In this document: piece after piece, positions 48,801 to 60,300 of the stretch
Numbering within the stretch: position 1 is the stretch's first letter
How the letters are laid out: each line of letters starts with the position of its first letter
NCBI GenBank assembly: GCA_013399695.1
Contig: VXAU01003507.1
Location: 29,266-93,265 of the forward strand
DNA: 64,000 nt
Direction: 5' to 3'
Source of the DNA: Formicarius rufipectus
Lineage: Eukaryota; Chordata; Aves; Passeriformes; Formicariidae
Program-made: the position numbers and the translations under genes
Notes under the pieces: model-generated
Told to the model about the DNA's origin: nothing
What the model saw: the letters and a program-made list of their open reading frames with translations, nothing else
The model's database searches: none

Positions 48801-51167
48801 CCACCGGGGCTGCTCTCCTTAACCTCTCCTCAGGGCTGGGAGTGAGGATCCTTCCCGTTCCAGGGGCAGCTCTGTTGGGCTGGGGGAATTGAGGGGCTTG
48901 GGGAGAAGGGACGAGAGCATTTGTTCAACAATTCCACACTGAGAGGGTTTAGCATCACTGTGAGCTGACAAGGGCAAGGAAATATAAGGTGTGAGAAGCC
49001 AGTGCTTCTGTGGGCAGTACTGAAATACAAAGGGCAGCTGGTTGGCAGAACTCCTGATGAAAGTTGGAAGCCTAATTTATATCTGAGCCTTCAAAAACTC
49101 TGTTTCCTTCTTCTCACAGAAGAGCTTGTCAGTAGTTCTTTTTTTTACTGTCTGACCTACCATAAAAGAACTTATTTTTACTTCTTCTTTTCTACCTCTG
49201 CTTCCTGAAGTTAGGCTTTACAATCCATATTTAGGTGTCTAAAAAAAAGTGATCTGTTGGGGGAGATTGCTGAGCACATTCAAATTGTGTTAAAGTGAGT
49301 GTGAGTGGCAGATATTTAACCTGTAGATAAGGGAACATATGCTCTAATAGTCCTACAGAAGTTGATGAAAATTTCTTGAGTGCAATTTAGCAACAATAAT
49401 AAAAGTCTGGGCTCCAAAACACACAAACCCCTCTAATTCCTACCAGGTTCACAAAGAGCAGGACATAGAATATTCTTGGTGCCTTGTTGGATATAGACCA
49501 AAGTTCCAGGAATCCTGTCATGTTGATGGACATGTCAGTCCTTACACACCAAGCAGGCTGGCAGTGGCTGCAGCAGGGATCTCCTTGGCTGAGTCACAGC
49601 CAGCAGGGATGACAAAGGGACAGGATTAGCTGGAATGGCTTCATCTTGAAAACTGAGCTGAGCTCTTTCCAACCCCACAGTGCTGCATTCAGTTTATGTC
49701 CCCCGTTGCTGGTGACTGTGGTGGCTGTGTGAGTAGGAGCAGGGACGGGCTGAACAAAGGTGTGATCAACAAAATTAATATGAACCTGTTGCTGCCAAGG
49801 AGCTTTCACCACGTTTGCAGTTCCTGTAATTGGTTCTTTGTACCAAACTGAAGTTTTGGATGCCTTTGACTATCTGGAAAACCTGTCAGGTTTCACCACA
49901 TAGAGTCAGTGAGAACCTCTGTCCGTGGAGACTGAATAAAGGATTGGAAAAAGCCCTAAATCACACCTTGAGGGACACTATGTGACAAGCCTGCTGAATT
50001 TTATAATGCTCTTACTGTGCCCATGACAGTTTTATCCTCAGTATCAGTGGGAGTTTCTGACAGGTTTGATGCAATAGCATACAGAGCAAACTTCCCAATA
50101 GCATTATTTTGGCTGTTCTTTTCAACCAATTTGCTCTGACCCTTCTCCACATTTCTGCTGACTTGCAATGTGATCATGGAATCACAGAATCATTTATGTT
50201 GGAAAAGACCTCTGAGCTGTGCCTCTTCCCTACCTTGACTCCAACCCACAGCACTGAGTGCCACCTCCAGTGCTTACTTGGACAGCTCCAGGATGGGGAC
50301 TCCAAACCTCCCTGGGCAGCCCTTTCCAATGCCTGACCACCCTTTCCAGGAAGAAACTCATCCTGAAATCCAACCCAACTCTCCCCTGGCACAGCCTGAG
50401 GCTGTTTCCTCTGCTGCTGTCCCTGATTCCTGGAGCAGAGTCCAACCCCACCCCGACTCCCCCGTCCTCTCAGGGAGTCACAGAGAATGGGAAGGTCCCC
50501 CCTGAGCCCCCTTTTCTCCAGGCTGAACACCCTGGCACAGCGTGACTGGAATTTCCCCTGTCCCTGGTGTACTCAGGGAGCTTTCAGCCTGTAGGATGAG
50601 AAACAGCCCCACGCTAACCCCAAGCTCCGTGGGGTTCTTGGCTCCCTGTCCTCCCTGGTCTCCTCCCCCTGACGCCCCCCTCTTGCTCTGGCACAGGACG
50701 ACACGGACAGCATCTGCTGCCAGGAGCAGATAAACCGCTCCATCTACTGGGCCGACGGCTTCGTCTTCGTCTACTCCATCACGGACTACGAGAGCTACCG
50801 GGTGCTGCGGCCGCTGCACCAGCACATCCGCAGGATCCACCCCAATGCCAACATCCCCCTGCTGCTTGTGGCCAACAAGGGGGACCTCCTGCGGGCCAGG
50901 CAGGTGTCCTCTACAGAGGGGCTGCGGCTGGCAGGGGAGCTGGGGGGCACCTACCACGAGGTGTCGGCGCGGGAGAGCTGCGAGGGCGTGCACGAAGCCT
51001 TCCAGCAGCTGTGCCAGGAGCTCAGCAGGAGCATCAGTAGCTGCAACGGGGAGAAGCGCCGGGGCCTCCACCTCGTCCGGCCCAAGTCCCCCAACATGCA
51101 GGACTTGAAGAGGCGCCTGAAACAGGCCCTGACTTCCAAAGGGAAATCCGCCACCACCACGCTTTGA
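42733..51167 (+). CDS. RASL11-family small GTPase (RASL11A-like), 4 exons
   Basis: Ras-superfamily GTP-binding protein. Mammalian RASL11A is reported as a nucleolar factor that promotes pre-rRNA synthesis. Coding exons are 42733-42877, 44210-44266, 46520-46602 and 50697-51167. They give 251 residues; human RASL11A has 242. Motifs: G1 P-loop GGSSVGKT (41-48), the family signature VRFLTKRFIGDYE (52-64), G3 region DTPF (88-91), G4 NKGD (155-158), G5 EVSA (183-186), and the conserved tail SPNMQDLKRR (226-235). There is no C-terminal CAAX box, as usual for RASL11. The N-terminal LLLPIPE resembles RASL11A's LLAPIPE, while ALVVRFL and the EQ(I/L)NR segment resemble RASL11B. Synteny with the USP12-like gene favours RASL11A, but overall divergence leaves a third paralogue possible. 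The start at 42733 (MRLIPEDT) follows the MR-start of the family; a second Met lies at 42757. Confidence 0.92.
42878..44209 (+). other. RASL11A-like intron 1
   Basis: A small perfect period-8 array ('atgttcta', three units plus) lies at 43641-43667. No other element recognised. Confidence 0.6.
44210..44266 (+). CDS. RASL11A-like exon 2 (switch I region)
   Basis: A 57-nt micro-exon encoding (A)LVVRFLTKRFIGDYEANT(G), residues 49-68 with split codons at both ends. The acceptor follows a T-rich tract ending TTTTACAG; donor is GTGAGT. Confidence 0.93.
44267..46519 (+). other. RASL11A-like intron 2
   Basis: No exon or clear interspersed repeat recognised. Open frames at 44.7-45.6 kb are unsupported. 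Confidence 0.5.
46520..46602 (+). CDS. RASL11A-like exon 3 (G3 region)
   Basis: Encodes residues 69-95, from ALYSRKFTIDGEQ to QVQDTPFVSLE. RASL11 paralogues have DTPG at the G3 box; here the Gly position is Phe. Acceptor is CACCAG, donor GTAAAA. Confidence 0.92.
46603..50177 (+). other. RASL11A-like intron 3
   Basis: A short CR1-type tail in plus orientation lies at about 47148-47200 ('ttagaggtcttttccaacat', 'taatgattctatgat'). No exon recognised in the rest. Confidence 0.55.
47148..47200 (+). repeat. Short CR1-type 3' terminus
   Basis: Terminal CR1 wording with 'gatcttagaggtcttttcca' and 'aatgattctatgatattcta'. Only about 50 bp survive. Confidence 0.7.
50178..50535 (-). repeat. CR1 LINE 3' fragment in the last RASL11 intron
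   Basis: Antisense CR1: 'ggaatcacagaatcatttat' at its 3' end, then 'ccctgggcagccctttccaa', 'cctgaccaccctttccagga', 'ctcccctggcacagcctgag' and 'cttttctccaggctgaacac' at the truncated 5' end. It stops about 160 bp before the exon 4 acceptor. Confidence 0.92.
50697..51167 (+). CDS. RASL11A-like exon 4 (terminal coding exon)
   Basis: Encodes residues 96-251, about 62% of the protein. It includes WADGFVFVYSITDYESY, the NKGD specificity motif, EVSA, the basic tail SPNMQDLKRR and the end GKSATTTL, with TGA at 51165-51167. The acceptor is TGGCACAG. GC-rich with strong codon bias, unlike the flanking intron. Confidence 0.95.
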   Translation, partial: DDTDSICCQEQINRSIYWADGFVFVYSITDYESYRVLRPLHQHIRRIHPNANIPLLLVANKGDLLRARQVSSTEGLRLAGELGGTYHEVSARESCEGVHEAFQQLCQELSRSISSCNGEKRRGLHLVRPKSPNMQDLKRRLKQALTSKGKSATTTL

Positions 51168-51612
51168 TGGTGGGATTTCCCGCGGCCCTGGGGGAAAAAG
51201 GGCAGTGAGTTGTACCAGCTCGGCCATCAGGTTGTGTGAGAGGCTCTTCCACTTTGTCTTTGCATCTTCCTTAGAAAGGCTGAGCTTGTTCTGCAAAGGA
51301 ACTTAAAGATTTACTCTTTGGGGGAAGAATTTACAAACTGTGATAGGAAAAAACAGGCTGCCCCAAATGATGTCTGTTTTGCAAGGAGCATGGTCAAATG
51401 GTTTAGGCTTCAAAAGTGGATTTGATTCATGAAAATCCTTAAGTCCTGCTTTTAAGAGGTGTGACTTCCCTTGGGGGTGGTTGTGTCCCCAAACACAGGC
51501 AAGGAACTACAGCAAGACACGAGGACAGTGACGTGAGCTGCACTGAGCAAGCATCATGTACCAGACTGGCTTAGTCACAGCAGTGGAAAATAAAGGCAAA
51601 AAGTAAATGAAG
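51168..51612 (+). other. Probable 3'UTR of the RASL11 gene (short form)
   Basis: Starts after the TGA. An AATAAA hexamer lies at 51589-51594, giving a UTR of about 440 nt. Another AATAAA at 53313-53318 could end a longer form of about 2.2 kb. No sequence feature settles which is used. Confidence 0.4.
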
Positions 51613-54600
51613 AGCACAAAGAGTGAAAAGTAGTGACCGAAGGTTTTTAAATTGCAGTTTAGAAAGTGTTCTTAGCACCCTGGGGAGAGATTTGTTCAAA
51701 TGCAAGCTTTAACCTTACACTGTCTCTTCAAAGGGAGATCTTTTAAAAAAATCACTATTTTTCCAGCTTGTTTTTCTTTAAAAGCCCATTGACTGTTTCT
51801 GAAAGTGATCATTTCAGCAAAATGCACCCTTGGAGCAGCTTTTTGTAGGCAGTTTCTCAATGGCACACTTCTCATTTTTCTGTTTTCCTACATGGCAATG
51901 GGAGAGGGACAAATAGATCAGAGAAGTTTAAAACCTGCCTCAAAATGGACTGCATTGGCCAAGAACAAGGAAGGCACCTAAAACTACTTTTTTCCTAAGC
52001 TAGTTAAACTCCAAGATGCTGTTTTAAAGAAACGAGGCCTTCACGTGAAGTGTATTTAAATCATCAGGTTTCTTTTTTTGTTTGTTTTTTTGTTTTAAGG
52101 AAGAAAAGGTTTTATGATGCCTGAAATTTTTGGCTCCAGGAATTCCTGATCTTGCTGTTCTCCTGAAGACCAGACTTCACTGATACCTCCCAGAGCATCC
52201 AAATCATATTAACACATACTTCAGTGCCAGTGTGTCACTGGGCTGTGTCCCAGCACATCCAAGGATTTCATGCTGTATCCCATGAGGTTTATGGAACCAG
52301 TAACAACAACACCAACTTCCAGCATTCTGTTCTCAAGGAGATTGGGAAGAAAAGGGCTTGGACCATGTAAAATTCATAATGCGACAACCTTTCCTTCAAA
52401 ACACCCATATGAGCAGCTCCTGGGACTGTGAAGTGAAGCTCCATGATTTCTACTCAGGGACACAGAAGGGAAACCCCAGATTTGATGGATATAGAAAAAC
52501 ACTCCCAGCTGCAGTTTCAGCTGGAAATACTGAGCTAAATCAACCTTCTACTCTGAGCAGCAAAAATGTAAATTGAGTCTGATGAGGATTTGTGTAGCTC
52601 AGAGCTTGTGAATGTGTTTCGTATTTTTGGGTGCCCACGAGACAACACTGATCACCTGGATTTGCTTTAGCTACAGCTCACTTTCTGCTTATTTATTGTT
52701 TTCTGCAGCTGGGCATATGGGAATGTCTTGTGTTCTGATTAATTTTAAGTCCTTTTATTCCCACAAATGACCTGCACCTGTTTTTAAATTCAGTTTCAAG
52801 TGATGGTGGGAGGGGAATAGGAAAATTGGATCCCCCAAACAGGGACTCAAAGGGTATCAAGGGATTTCTGCTTTGGCTAATGGTTAATCACCAATCTGAT
52901 GTTTGAGCAGTGCTATCAATCATTGCAGGCACTTCAGAATGGTATTTATGGCGCAGAATTTCGATGTTCTAAGTTACTAATAGCTCAGCTCAAATACTGA
53001 ACCTAAAGATCCAATATCATGAAATAGAGCAGCTTGTAAGAGACACACAGATGGAAATATTTTTCTATTGGAGAAACGATCATCAATCTTGAATAGCAAT
53101 TAAGTATTTTCCCATCCCAGTACTTTGTAACAAGGGCTAAATTTGCTGAAGGCAATTTGCTGACATTTGTTTTCATAAAAGCATAAGAGAACTTGGTGCT
53201 CCAGCTTGTTAGATTTGTTCGTAACTCACTCCTCCAGCTCTAATCCTTTCTTATTTGGGAAGGAAGTTCATCCGATTTCAGACCTGTCAATGTTTTATTT
53301 TCCTTAGTGATTAATAAAAACATGCAAGGTCTTTCCTGAGTAGTGGAAATAGCTCCTTTATGTCTCACATCTTTATAAATAGTCCTTGTTTACACAAAAG
53401 GATATTGTTTTCCCTTTTATAATCTCAGACACTCTGCTTTGCAAGTACACAGAAATATTCCTTACACTTGTAATTATTCCCACTTTTCTGTGGGGGGAAA
53501 AAACCCTATATTTTAGCTAAAGCCAAAAAACATTGGAACACTTAAATCTTCTCTGAAATACTAACATGTGACAAACATTTATCCTGCTGCAGAAGCTTCA
53601 TTGTTTCTTTTGTTTGACCAGCAACACTAATCCTGTAGTGGCTTTGATACTGGTTTTAAGCAAGGACATCCCATCTACAGAAGGCAGTAAAGCCCAGCAT
53701 TTATTCTGGAGGGCAGCAACTGAACCCCAGAACATCCCTGTGCCAGGAGGGGAAGGGCAGCAGGAAAAGCAGGGAGAAAAGAATGCTAGAGAATGAAGTG
53801 CTTAAAAATAATCATGTAAAAGATCAAAGTTTAGTCATGTAGAACCTGATCCTGAATTAGAAACTTCAGGCTGCCAGAGAAAAACATGTATTCACTGCAG
53901 GTTTAAATTAACCCTCTAGATAGAAGGTACTTGACATAAAGTCAAGAGAGGAAAGGGGGAAGAAAGGTTTGAGAGTGTGGGTTGTTTTTTGGATATCAAA
54001 GAAAATTCTCTTCTCAGTTATATTGATTTAGTCCAGAATAACCCCCACTAGAAGCAACAGACTACAGAAATATGTTTGGTTTTTTTTTCTTTTTTTTCCC
54101 CCCTTCATCCCTCATCATTGTCCTGGTGCATCATCTGGTTTTCAAGATGGTTTACAGCTGAGTTTACTTGGGCACAAAGCATCTGACTGATTTGCCCCAA
54201 GGTTACACAGCTGAGCAAGGGCTTGAGAGGAACTCCAGCCCTGTGTCTTTTGTAATTAATTCCCATCTCTTTACAGCAACTGCCAGACCATCCAGCTCCC
54301 TCAAGGTATGAACAAAGCACAGGGAGCTGTGTCACACGAGGATGTAATTAAAAGTTGGGCAAAGTGACTGAAATGACAAGCTGTGGTAGGCAGAGTGAGC
54401 AAACCTGACTGAAGGCTACAGCAATATTGGGAATTACTGAGGATATTTGTAAACGCTGAGTTTCTGCTTTGTTCCTGACAGTTTCATTTCTCACACGTTT
54501 CCAGTGGCTCCCCATGGAAATCCAGTGTGACCTGAGGGCTGGGAAGTCAGGCTCTATTTTTAGCTTTTGCTGTGACTTGCTGGCTGCTTTTGGCCAGATG

Positions 54601-55713
54601 TCTCAGCTGCAGTCACTGTGTCCATAGGTGAGAGGAAGGGTATGGGCACGTCTGTCCCACCCGTGGGCACCCATGGGAGAGGATCAGCACTGAGAAACAA
54701 GGGAATTGCCCACAGTGCACCAGGAATGGCTGAAATATTAACAACTGAATTCACTCCTTGCTCCTGCAGTCCTTAAAATCTGAGCTGGTTGGATCCCACA
54801 TTTACACTGAAGCAGAGGATCAGAACAAAAAATTCAGATCCTGATTTCAGGGAACGGCTCAGGCAGAAATGTTTGTATCCAGGGCACCTGGCTACTCCCA
54901 GGATTTGTGTCAGGTGTACAAATGGAGAGGAAAGAATAACTTCCTGAGACATCAAAAGAAACTTGGGCTGTACCAGAAATCTAATTGTTTTCCAAGGCAA
55001 GCTGGAGGGCTGCCAGCTGATTGTTCCTGTTGGATTTCCCTCTGCCCCCTGGCAAGGTGGAAGATTCTGAGCCAAAATGCCACTGCCTCTGGCAGAGCTG
55101 TTTGCAGGGCCAGCACAGACCCTGAAGCAGCAGAACACAACAACACACTTGCTAATATTGAGTTGTTGGTGCATTCTCAGAGTCCTTGCAAGCTGTGCCT
55201 GTCTCCTCTGGGGCCAGCACAGGAAAACCAAGTCATTAAAGCTACAAAAGATCTCCAGTTTCACTCAAAGAGCCTCAAAAGCAGAGACAATGAGGCTAGA
55301 GGAGATGATCCAATCTATCACTAGTAGAGATAACACAAGATTCTTCCTCTGGTAATTTCCCCCCTCCCAGTTCTTGCTGACTTTGCTCTCTTTGTCCCTC
55401 TCCATTCATGCCTTTGTTCTCATTTAACTTAGTGAGCAAAAATTTCTGCAATTCTTCTTCCTTTGGCTTAGAAACAGATTTTTTGCTGGTTAGTTTAAAA
55501 TTTATTTCCTAATATTTGAACTCCAAACATGGTTTATAGAGAAAGAAGAGTGTCTACTTAGTCTTTTGACCTTATTTACCTAAAGCATTTTAAAGCACAG
55601 CTAAATGAAGTCAGTACAACTCTGTATTTAGACAAACTCTTGAATTCCTGCCATTTCTCCCCAAGTGCTCTCACTGGCTCAGCCCAGTATTTCCTTCCCC
55701 TGTTTTGTGTTTG
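51613..55713. other. Downstream of the RASL11 gene, no further gene seen
   Basis: May include the end of a longer RASL11 3'UTR up to about 53.3 kb. No supported exons or recognised repeats. Confidence 0.45.
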
Positions 55714-55727
55714 ATGTTGAGCTCGTT
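55714..55727. repeat. Target-site duplication, left
   Basis: 'atgttgagctcgtt', identical to 56150-56163 and flanking the SINE-like insertion. Confidence 0.9.
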
Positions 55728-56149
55728 GTTGTTGGCTGGACTTCGCGAACGAAGATTTTGGGCTCAGCCTGCACAATGGATGTTTTAGGTGAGGCACAGT
55801 GTGCACGGAACTGTCCCCACCCCCTTTCCTCCTGAGGTTCATTTGCCACGGCCGAGCAGCTCGGACGGTGACAGCGAGTTCCTCGGGATTGGAACCGGCG
55901 TCCTCAGAGGAGGAGCCGCTCCACAGGCGGGGGCCTACGCCACTCGGCCAACGCCCGCCGCCTCTCAGGTGTAACATACAAACAAACAGAAAAGCGATAA
56001 TATCAGGCTGTTGAGCAATCCTGGGAGCCCATGTGGGTCAGAGCACCAGGGGAAGACGTCGCCTTGTCCTCTCTGCCACCGAATGACACAAACGTGGCAC
56101 TGCAGCCACGCCTGTAACACGAGCTGGGGCAGGCCCCAAAAGGTGGCAA
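55728..56149 (-). mobile_element. tRNA-headed SINE with a LINE-type 3' tail (non-CR1)
   Basis: A 422-bp insertion bounded by a perfect 14-bp target-site duplication. Read on the minus strand it has a tRNA-like head with an A box 'tggccgagtgg' (55940-55950) and a B box 'ggttccaatcc' (55886-55896, one mismatch to consensus). A unique body follows, then a 3' block at 55762-55733 with the hairpin 'cttcgttcgcgaag', and a short 'caacaac' end. The 3' block matches the end of the LINE fragment at 27440-27468 (27 of 30 aligned positions). About 185 bp precede the tRNA head inside the duplication. They include a second weak A-box-like site at 56078-56068 ('tggcagagagg'), so the element may be dimeric. 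It retains many CpGs, suggesting modest age. Confidence 0.72.
55870..55958 (-). other. tRNA-Leu/Ser-like SINE head (Pol III promoter)
   Basis: The perfect A box and near-perfect B box are 54 nt apart start to start, which fits a type II (Leu/Ser) tRNA with a long variable arm. 'gttggccgagtggc' is the usual D-arm wording of tRNA-Leu/Ser. It is not a functional tRNA: the acceptor stem does not pair and the anticodon arm is not recognisable. Confidence 0.65.
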
Positions 56150-56163
56150 ATGTTGAGCTCGTT
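56150..56163. repeat. Target-site duplication, right
   Basis: 'atgttgagctcgtt', the partner of 55714-55727. Confidence 0.9.
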
Positions 56164-57194
56164 AATGTTGTGTTGTCATTGCTCACTTCAGCCTGTTCAG
56201 TTCTTAAGTTTTGCTGCTCTCCTCTGAAGTCCCTCTGGTTTAAACAAGCAGGTTCTCTTCTCCAAGTAGCTGTGCAAGAGGTGGATGAGCTCAGAACAGC
56301 TGGTGATTTTCTGCTCTGCCAGATTTTTGCCCATTATTGAAGATTTTGGAATGCACAAGAGTATGGAAAGCAACACAACAAACCCACTTCCAGTCTCCCT
56401 TCTTCTGTCAGCCTCCTTTGGTGCAATCATTTCATCCATCATGAAGTGGCCAAAGCTCATCATTGGTGCTTCAGTTTCTCTTGCAGATGGAAAAATATGA
56501 AGCAGAGAGACAAGCTGATAGGCTCTGTAAACCTGGGGATCCAATTCATTCAGGAGCTGTCATACCAATCTCCTTTCCCTTAGAAGATACATGTTTTACA
56601 TTTTCCTTCTTATCCAAATGGGTTTCAAGGCTCAGCCTCTGGATCTCATCACACAGACACTTTCAGTCTCCTCAGGCAGGTCAAGGGGAAGCTGCACATT
56701 TTCCAAAGATGATGCCTTGTGCTGTTATTATGGATGATTGTGGAGACTGTTCCTAAGGACGTTTTTCTTCTTTCTGGGCAGTGATGCAGAACACTCACAA
56801 TCAGTAACCAGTCGTTTTGGAAAGACATTAGGGTTTTTTTTGCTGAATCTGGATACACACTGTACCTTCTCTGCTCATTAGAAAGCTCACCAGATCCGCA
56901 GGGGTTGGGATTTTTCTGGGCTTTGAACTCTCACAAAGAGGGTTAAGTTATGTCACTTTTGGCTGTGATTCAGGTTTCCAGATGCTGGCAGAAGCCACCA
57001 CTCCTCCCAGTGTTCTGCACTGTATTTCGCTTCAAAGCTCGTTTTCCTGTGCCATGAGGAAAAAGAGAAATTACTTTGGAATATCACACTGAAGTGCCAG
57101 AACCCATTCTTTTGCCTCCCTGTTTGTGATAAAGGTCGTGGTTTTACAGCTGTTGGGGACTAGAACTCAAACTCAAAGCAAGGGTGTTTGACCA

Positions 57195-57362
57195 GGTTCC
57201 CCAGAGAAGCTGTGGCTGCCCCATCCCTGGAAGTGCCTAAGGCCAGGTTGGACGGGGCTTGGAGCAACATGGGCTGGTGGGAGGTGTCCCAGCCTGTGGC
57301 AGGGGGTGGAATGGGATGAGCTTTAAGGTCTCTTCCAAACCAAACCATTCTGGGTTTGTGTG
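57195..57362 (+). repeat. CR1 LINE 3'-end fragment
   Basis: Plus-orientation tail: 'ttccccagagaagctgtggc', 'ccccatccctggaagtgcct', 'ggttggacggggcttggagc', 'gggatgagctttaaggtctc' and 'aaaccattctgggtttgtg'. It is well preserved, with a decayed terminal repeat. Confidence 0.92.
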
Positions 57363-60300
57363 ATTTCAAATGAGCAAGACTCTTATTTCATTTCCATTTC
57401 ACTATTTCCCCAGCAGAACAAGGTTCACTGCTGTACACCTCAGCAGTTCTGTGGCTGTCAGCAAAGAGCAGAGGAGCAAAGGGATCAAAGAGGGGTAAAA
57501 GCTTTAAATTATGCTCCTGTGTGCTTTTGGGTTTTGATAAGACACATTGATCCTCCTTCAAGCCCTGGGAGGGGTAATAGGCTGGTGGCAGTGCTGAATA
57601 CAGGGTAAGTAGTGATGGCAATTCTGCCTCATCAGCCTGTGCTCCCGTCCGTCCATTTGGGAATGCTGGGGAGCTCAGCATATGACAGGACCTCCCAAAT
57701 GCACAAGTAAGGGCTACTGGGAAACCATGGGCTCTCTGATGCTGAATCAAAAGGTTGTTTCTGTGACTGGTTGTTTCTGTTTCTGTCAAGGCCGGACTGC
57801 AGGCCTTGCAGAGCCATCCTTGTCTCCCTCCTGCTCCTGTTCAGGGCAGTGGTGAAACCCCATGCCTTGGTCACCTCCCAGCACTTGTGGCTGGTTCCAT
57901 CCTGTCAGAGTCACTTCTGCTCCTGAAGGACTGCAGTGGCAGTGCTGCTCTCACTGGGACAGCTCCAGCAGGGAATGGAGGGGCTGAGTGGTCATTCTCA
58001 TCTGCCCTTTCAGCTGCCAAGACCACCTATGAAATCCAGAGTCCAAGAGACAGGACCAAATATCACAGATATCATACCAGGGTTCATCAGTCACTGCTGG
58101 AGAACAGGAACTGACTCACAGGAGAACCATAATCTGCCAAAAGAGCAGCTTTTAAAGCCCAGCATACATGTTTGTGTCAGGGCTGTGAAATGATACATTT
58201 TATATGTAAGTGCTATTCTGCTGGTGTTATTTATCAGGCATCTTTCAAGAAAGCCAGAGGGTTTGTTTCTAAATCCTGAGTGCTAATCATTGAGAGTCCT
58301 CATTTTATCTATTTTTGTAGTTTTAATTTTAGCCATTTGCACTCATGAACCTCAAACTGGGGAATGAAATGAACCACATGGAGCCAGTTCTCTGTTTTGG
58401 CAATGCACATCTTCTCCACACTGCAAACACGTCCCAGCACTTGAAGAACCAGGAGTTGTGAATAGGGCTGGGAGCAAATGTTCATTTTGCAAAGCCCAGA
58501 CACCCCTGAACCCCTGTGCTGGAGCTGCTGGTGAGAGCCCCTGGAGAGACAAGAACATACGTGTAAAAGCCATCAATGCTCACCACCTATTCACACGTGG
58601 CTTGGAAGGAGTTTGGAAACGAAGGCGTCACAGGATGAGGGGAAGGCTGTCCAAGGGTTAAATGTTTCCTGCCTTTAAATCTGGCATCACGTAATGTGGA
58701 ATGAATGTTTCAGCCCCAACTGTTTCCTCACTCTGACAGTTTCATGGTGTGAGGTCAAAGTGTGGGAGAGATGGGGAGAGCGGAGGGGGAGCAGGGGGTG
58801 GTGAGCTGGTGAAGCCAGAGGAGCACAGGGACACCCAGGGACAGGGAAAGGATGGTGTCTCAGCCAGCTGGGCTGGCCGTGGTGGAGCCATGGGCACAGG
58901 GGAATGGCTTTAAGGACTTCCTGCCTGCCTTCTCCCCAGTGCTCCTGCTCTGCTCTGGGCACGGTTCCCACGCTACACTGCAAAGTGGGCCCCGAGTTTC
59001 TCACAGTGTCTCTGCCCAGACACAAAGTGCAGCTTCAGTCCTTCCTGCACCCTGGAGGTTCAGGAGGTGGGACTCCTCTGGGGGTACTCAGTATATTTGG
59101 GTTTCCTTCCTGTGTGGATCCTTTCCTGTGCTCCCAGATCTTTTCTGTTACACCATAGGGCTCCACCCAGGGCAGCCAATTTCAGTTTAAAAACTCATCA
59201 GATTTCAAATTCATTTGATTGTGAAGCCCAGCCCAGTCTCAGATCATTTCTTACACAAAGAGAGGCTGTCCTGTTCCCATTCCTTTTGGAGGTCTCCCTA
59301 CAAGGATAAATCATTCATCCACAGCACCCATTATGTCAAAATATATTTGTACAGATCAGGGCATCCCATTTTTCTGTCTCCGTATAGTTTTCACCTCCTC
59401 TGTCAAGGGCAACATTTCCATTTGTGGAATTTTTGCTTATTTAATATTTTGCCCATCAACATAAACTTCTAATCGCTGATACAAGGATTGAGAAAAAGGG
59501 AAAACATAAACCATTACACAAACAAACACATTGTACCACTGCCTCTTAAGCCAAGCACAAGAGTCTCGACCTCCCTGGGGGAACTGGGTGACTCAGTTCG
59601 CAGTGGATCATTGTTCCTCTTCCTTATACACCTCTGATCAAGGGCACCATGTGCTCCTTTGGGGGGCTGATGTTTGTCACATGCTGGGGTGTGACAGGCA
59701 CAGGGCACTGCAATAAATCCTACAATTTATGCCCAAAACACCCTTCCCAAGGAGCAAAGACAAAGCATCCCTCTCCCCAAAGGATGGCAGGAACACAGAG
59801 AGATTTGGGAGCTCAGCCTGCTTCTGAGAATAGTAAATTCTGCATCTTCCCACCAAATGATAACAAATGTCTGAAGGGAATCAGCTGACAAATCCTCTTG
59901 CTCAACACCACTTGTCCCTAAGCTGCATGAAAAAAACAAACTCCTTTCATGGCAGGAAATCCTCAAGCCAGTTTGTCACCAGGATTCAGGCAGATTTAGA
60001 AAGCAGAGCTGCTAACAGTGGATTTGGAGTGGTGAATGATACAGCCAGGAAAGCAGGGCAGGGAGCACTTCTGGGGGCTCATAGGTACAAATCCTATTTT
60101 TAAGGCAAATGTGGGTTCTAAAGCTTTTAGGATAAAGCTGCAGGCTCATCAAGGAGGATTCTAGAAATCTTTTTAGGGGTTCTAAATTTCTTGTGATTTA
60201 GGAAAAGCTCAAATTCCTGCTCACAGCTCCAAACATTTTATTTCTAAAAGGGGCCACATGAACATTCCCTAGGTCAGACCTATCAGTTTTCAGCCTTTGA

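Noticed and set aside
55870..55958. A genuine tRNA gene
   Set aside because: A and B boxes are present, but the acceptor and anticodon stems do not form. It is the head of a SINE inside a target-site duplication.
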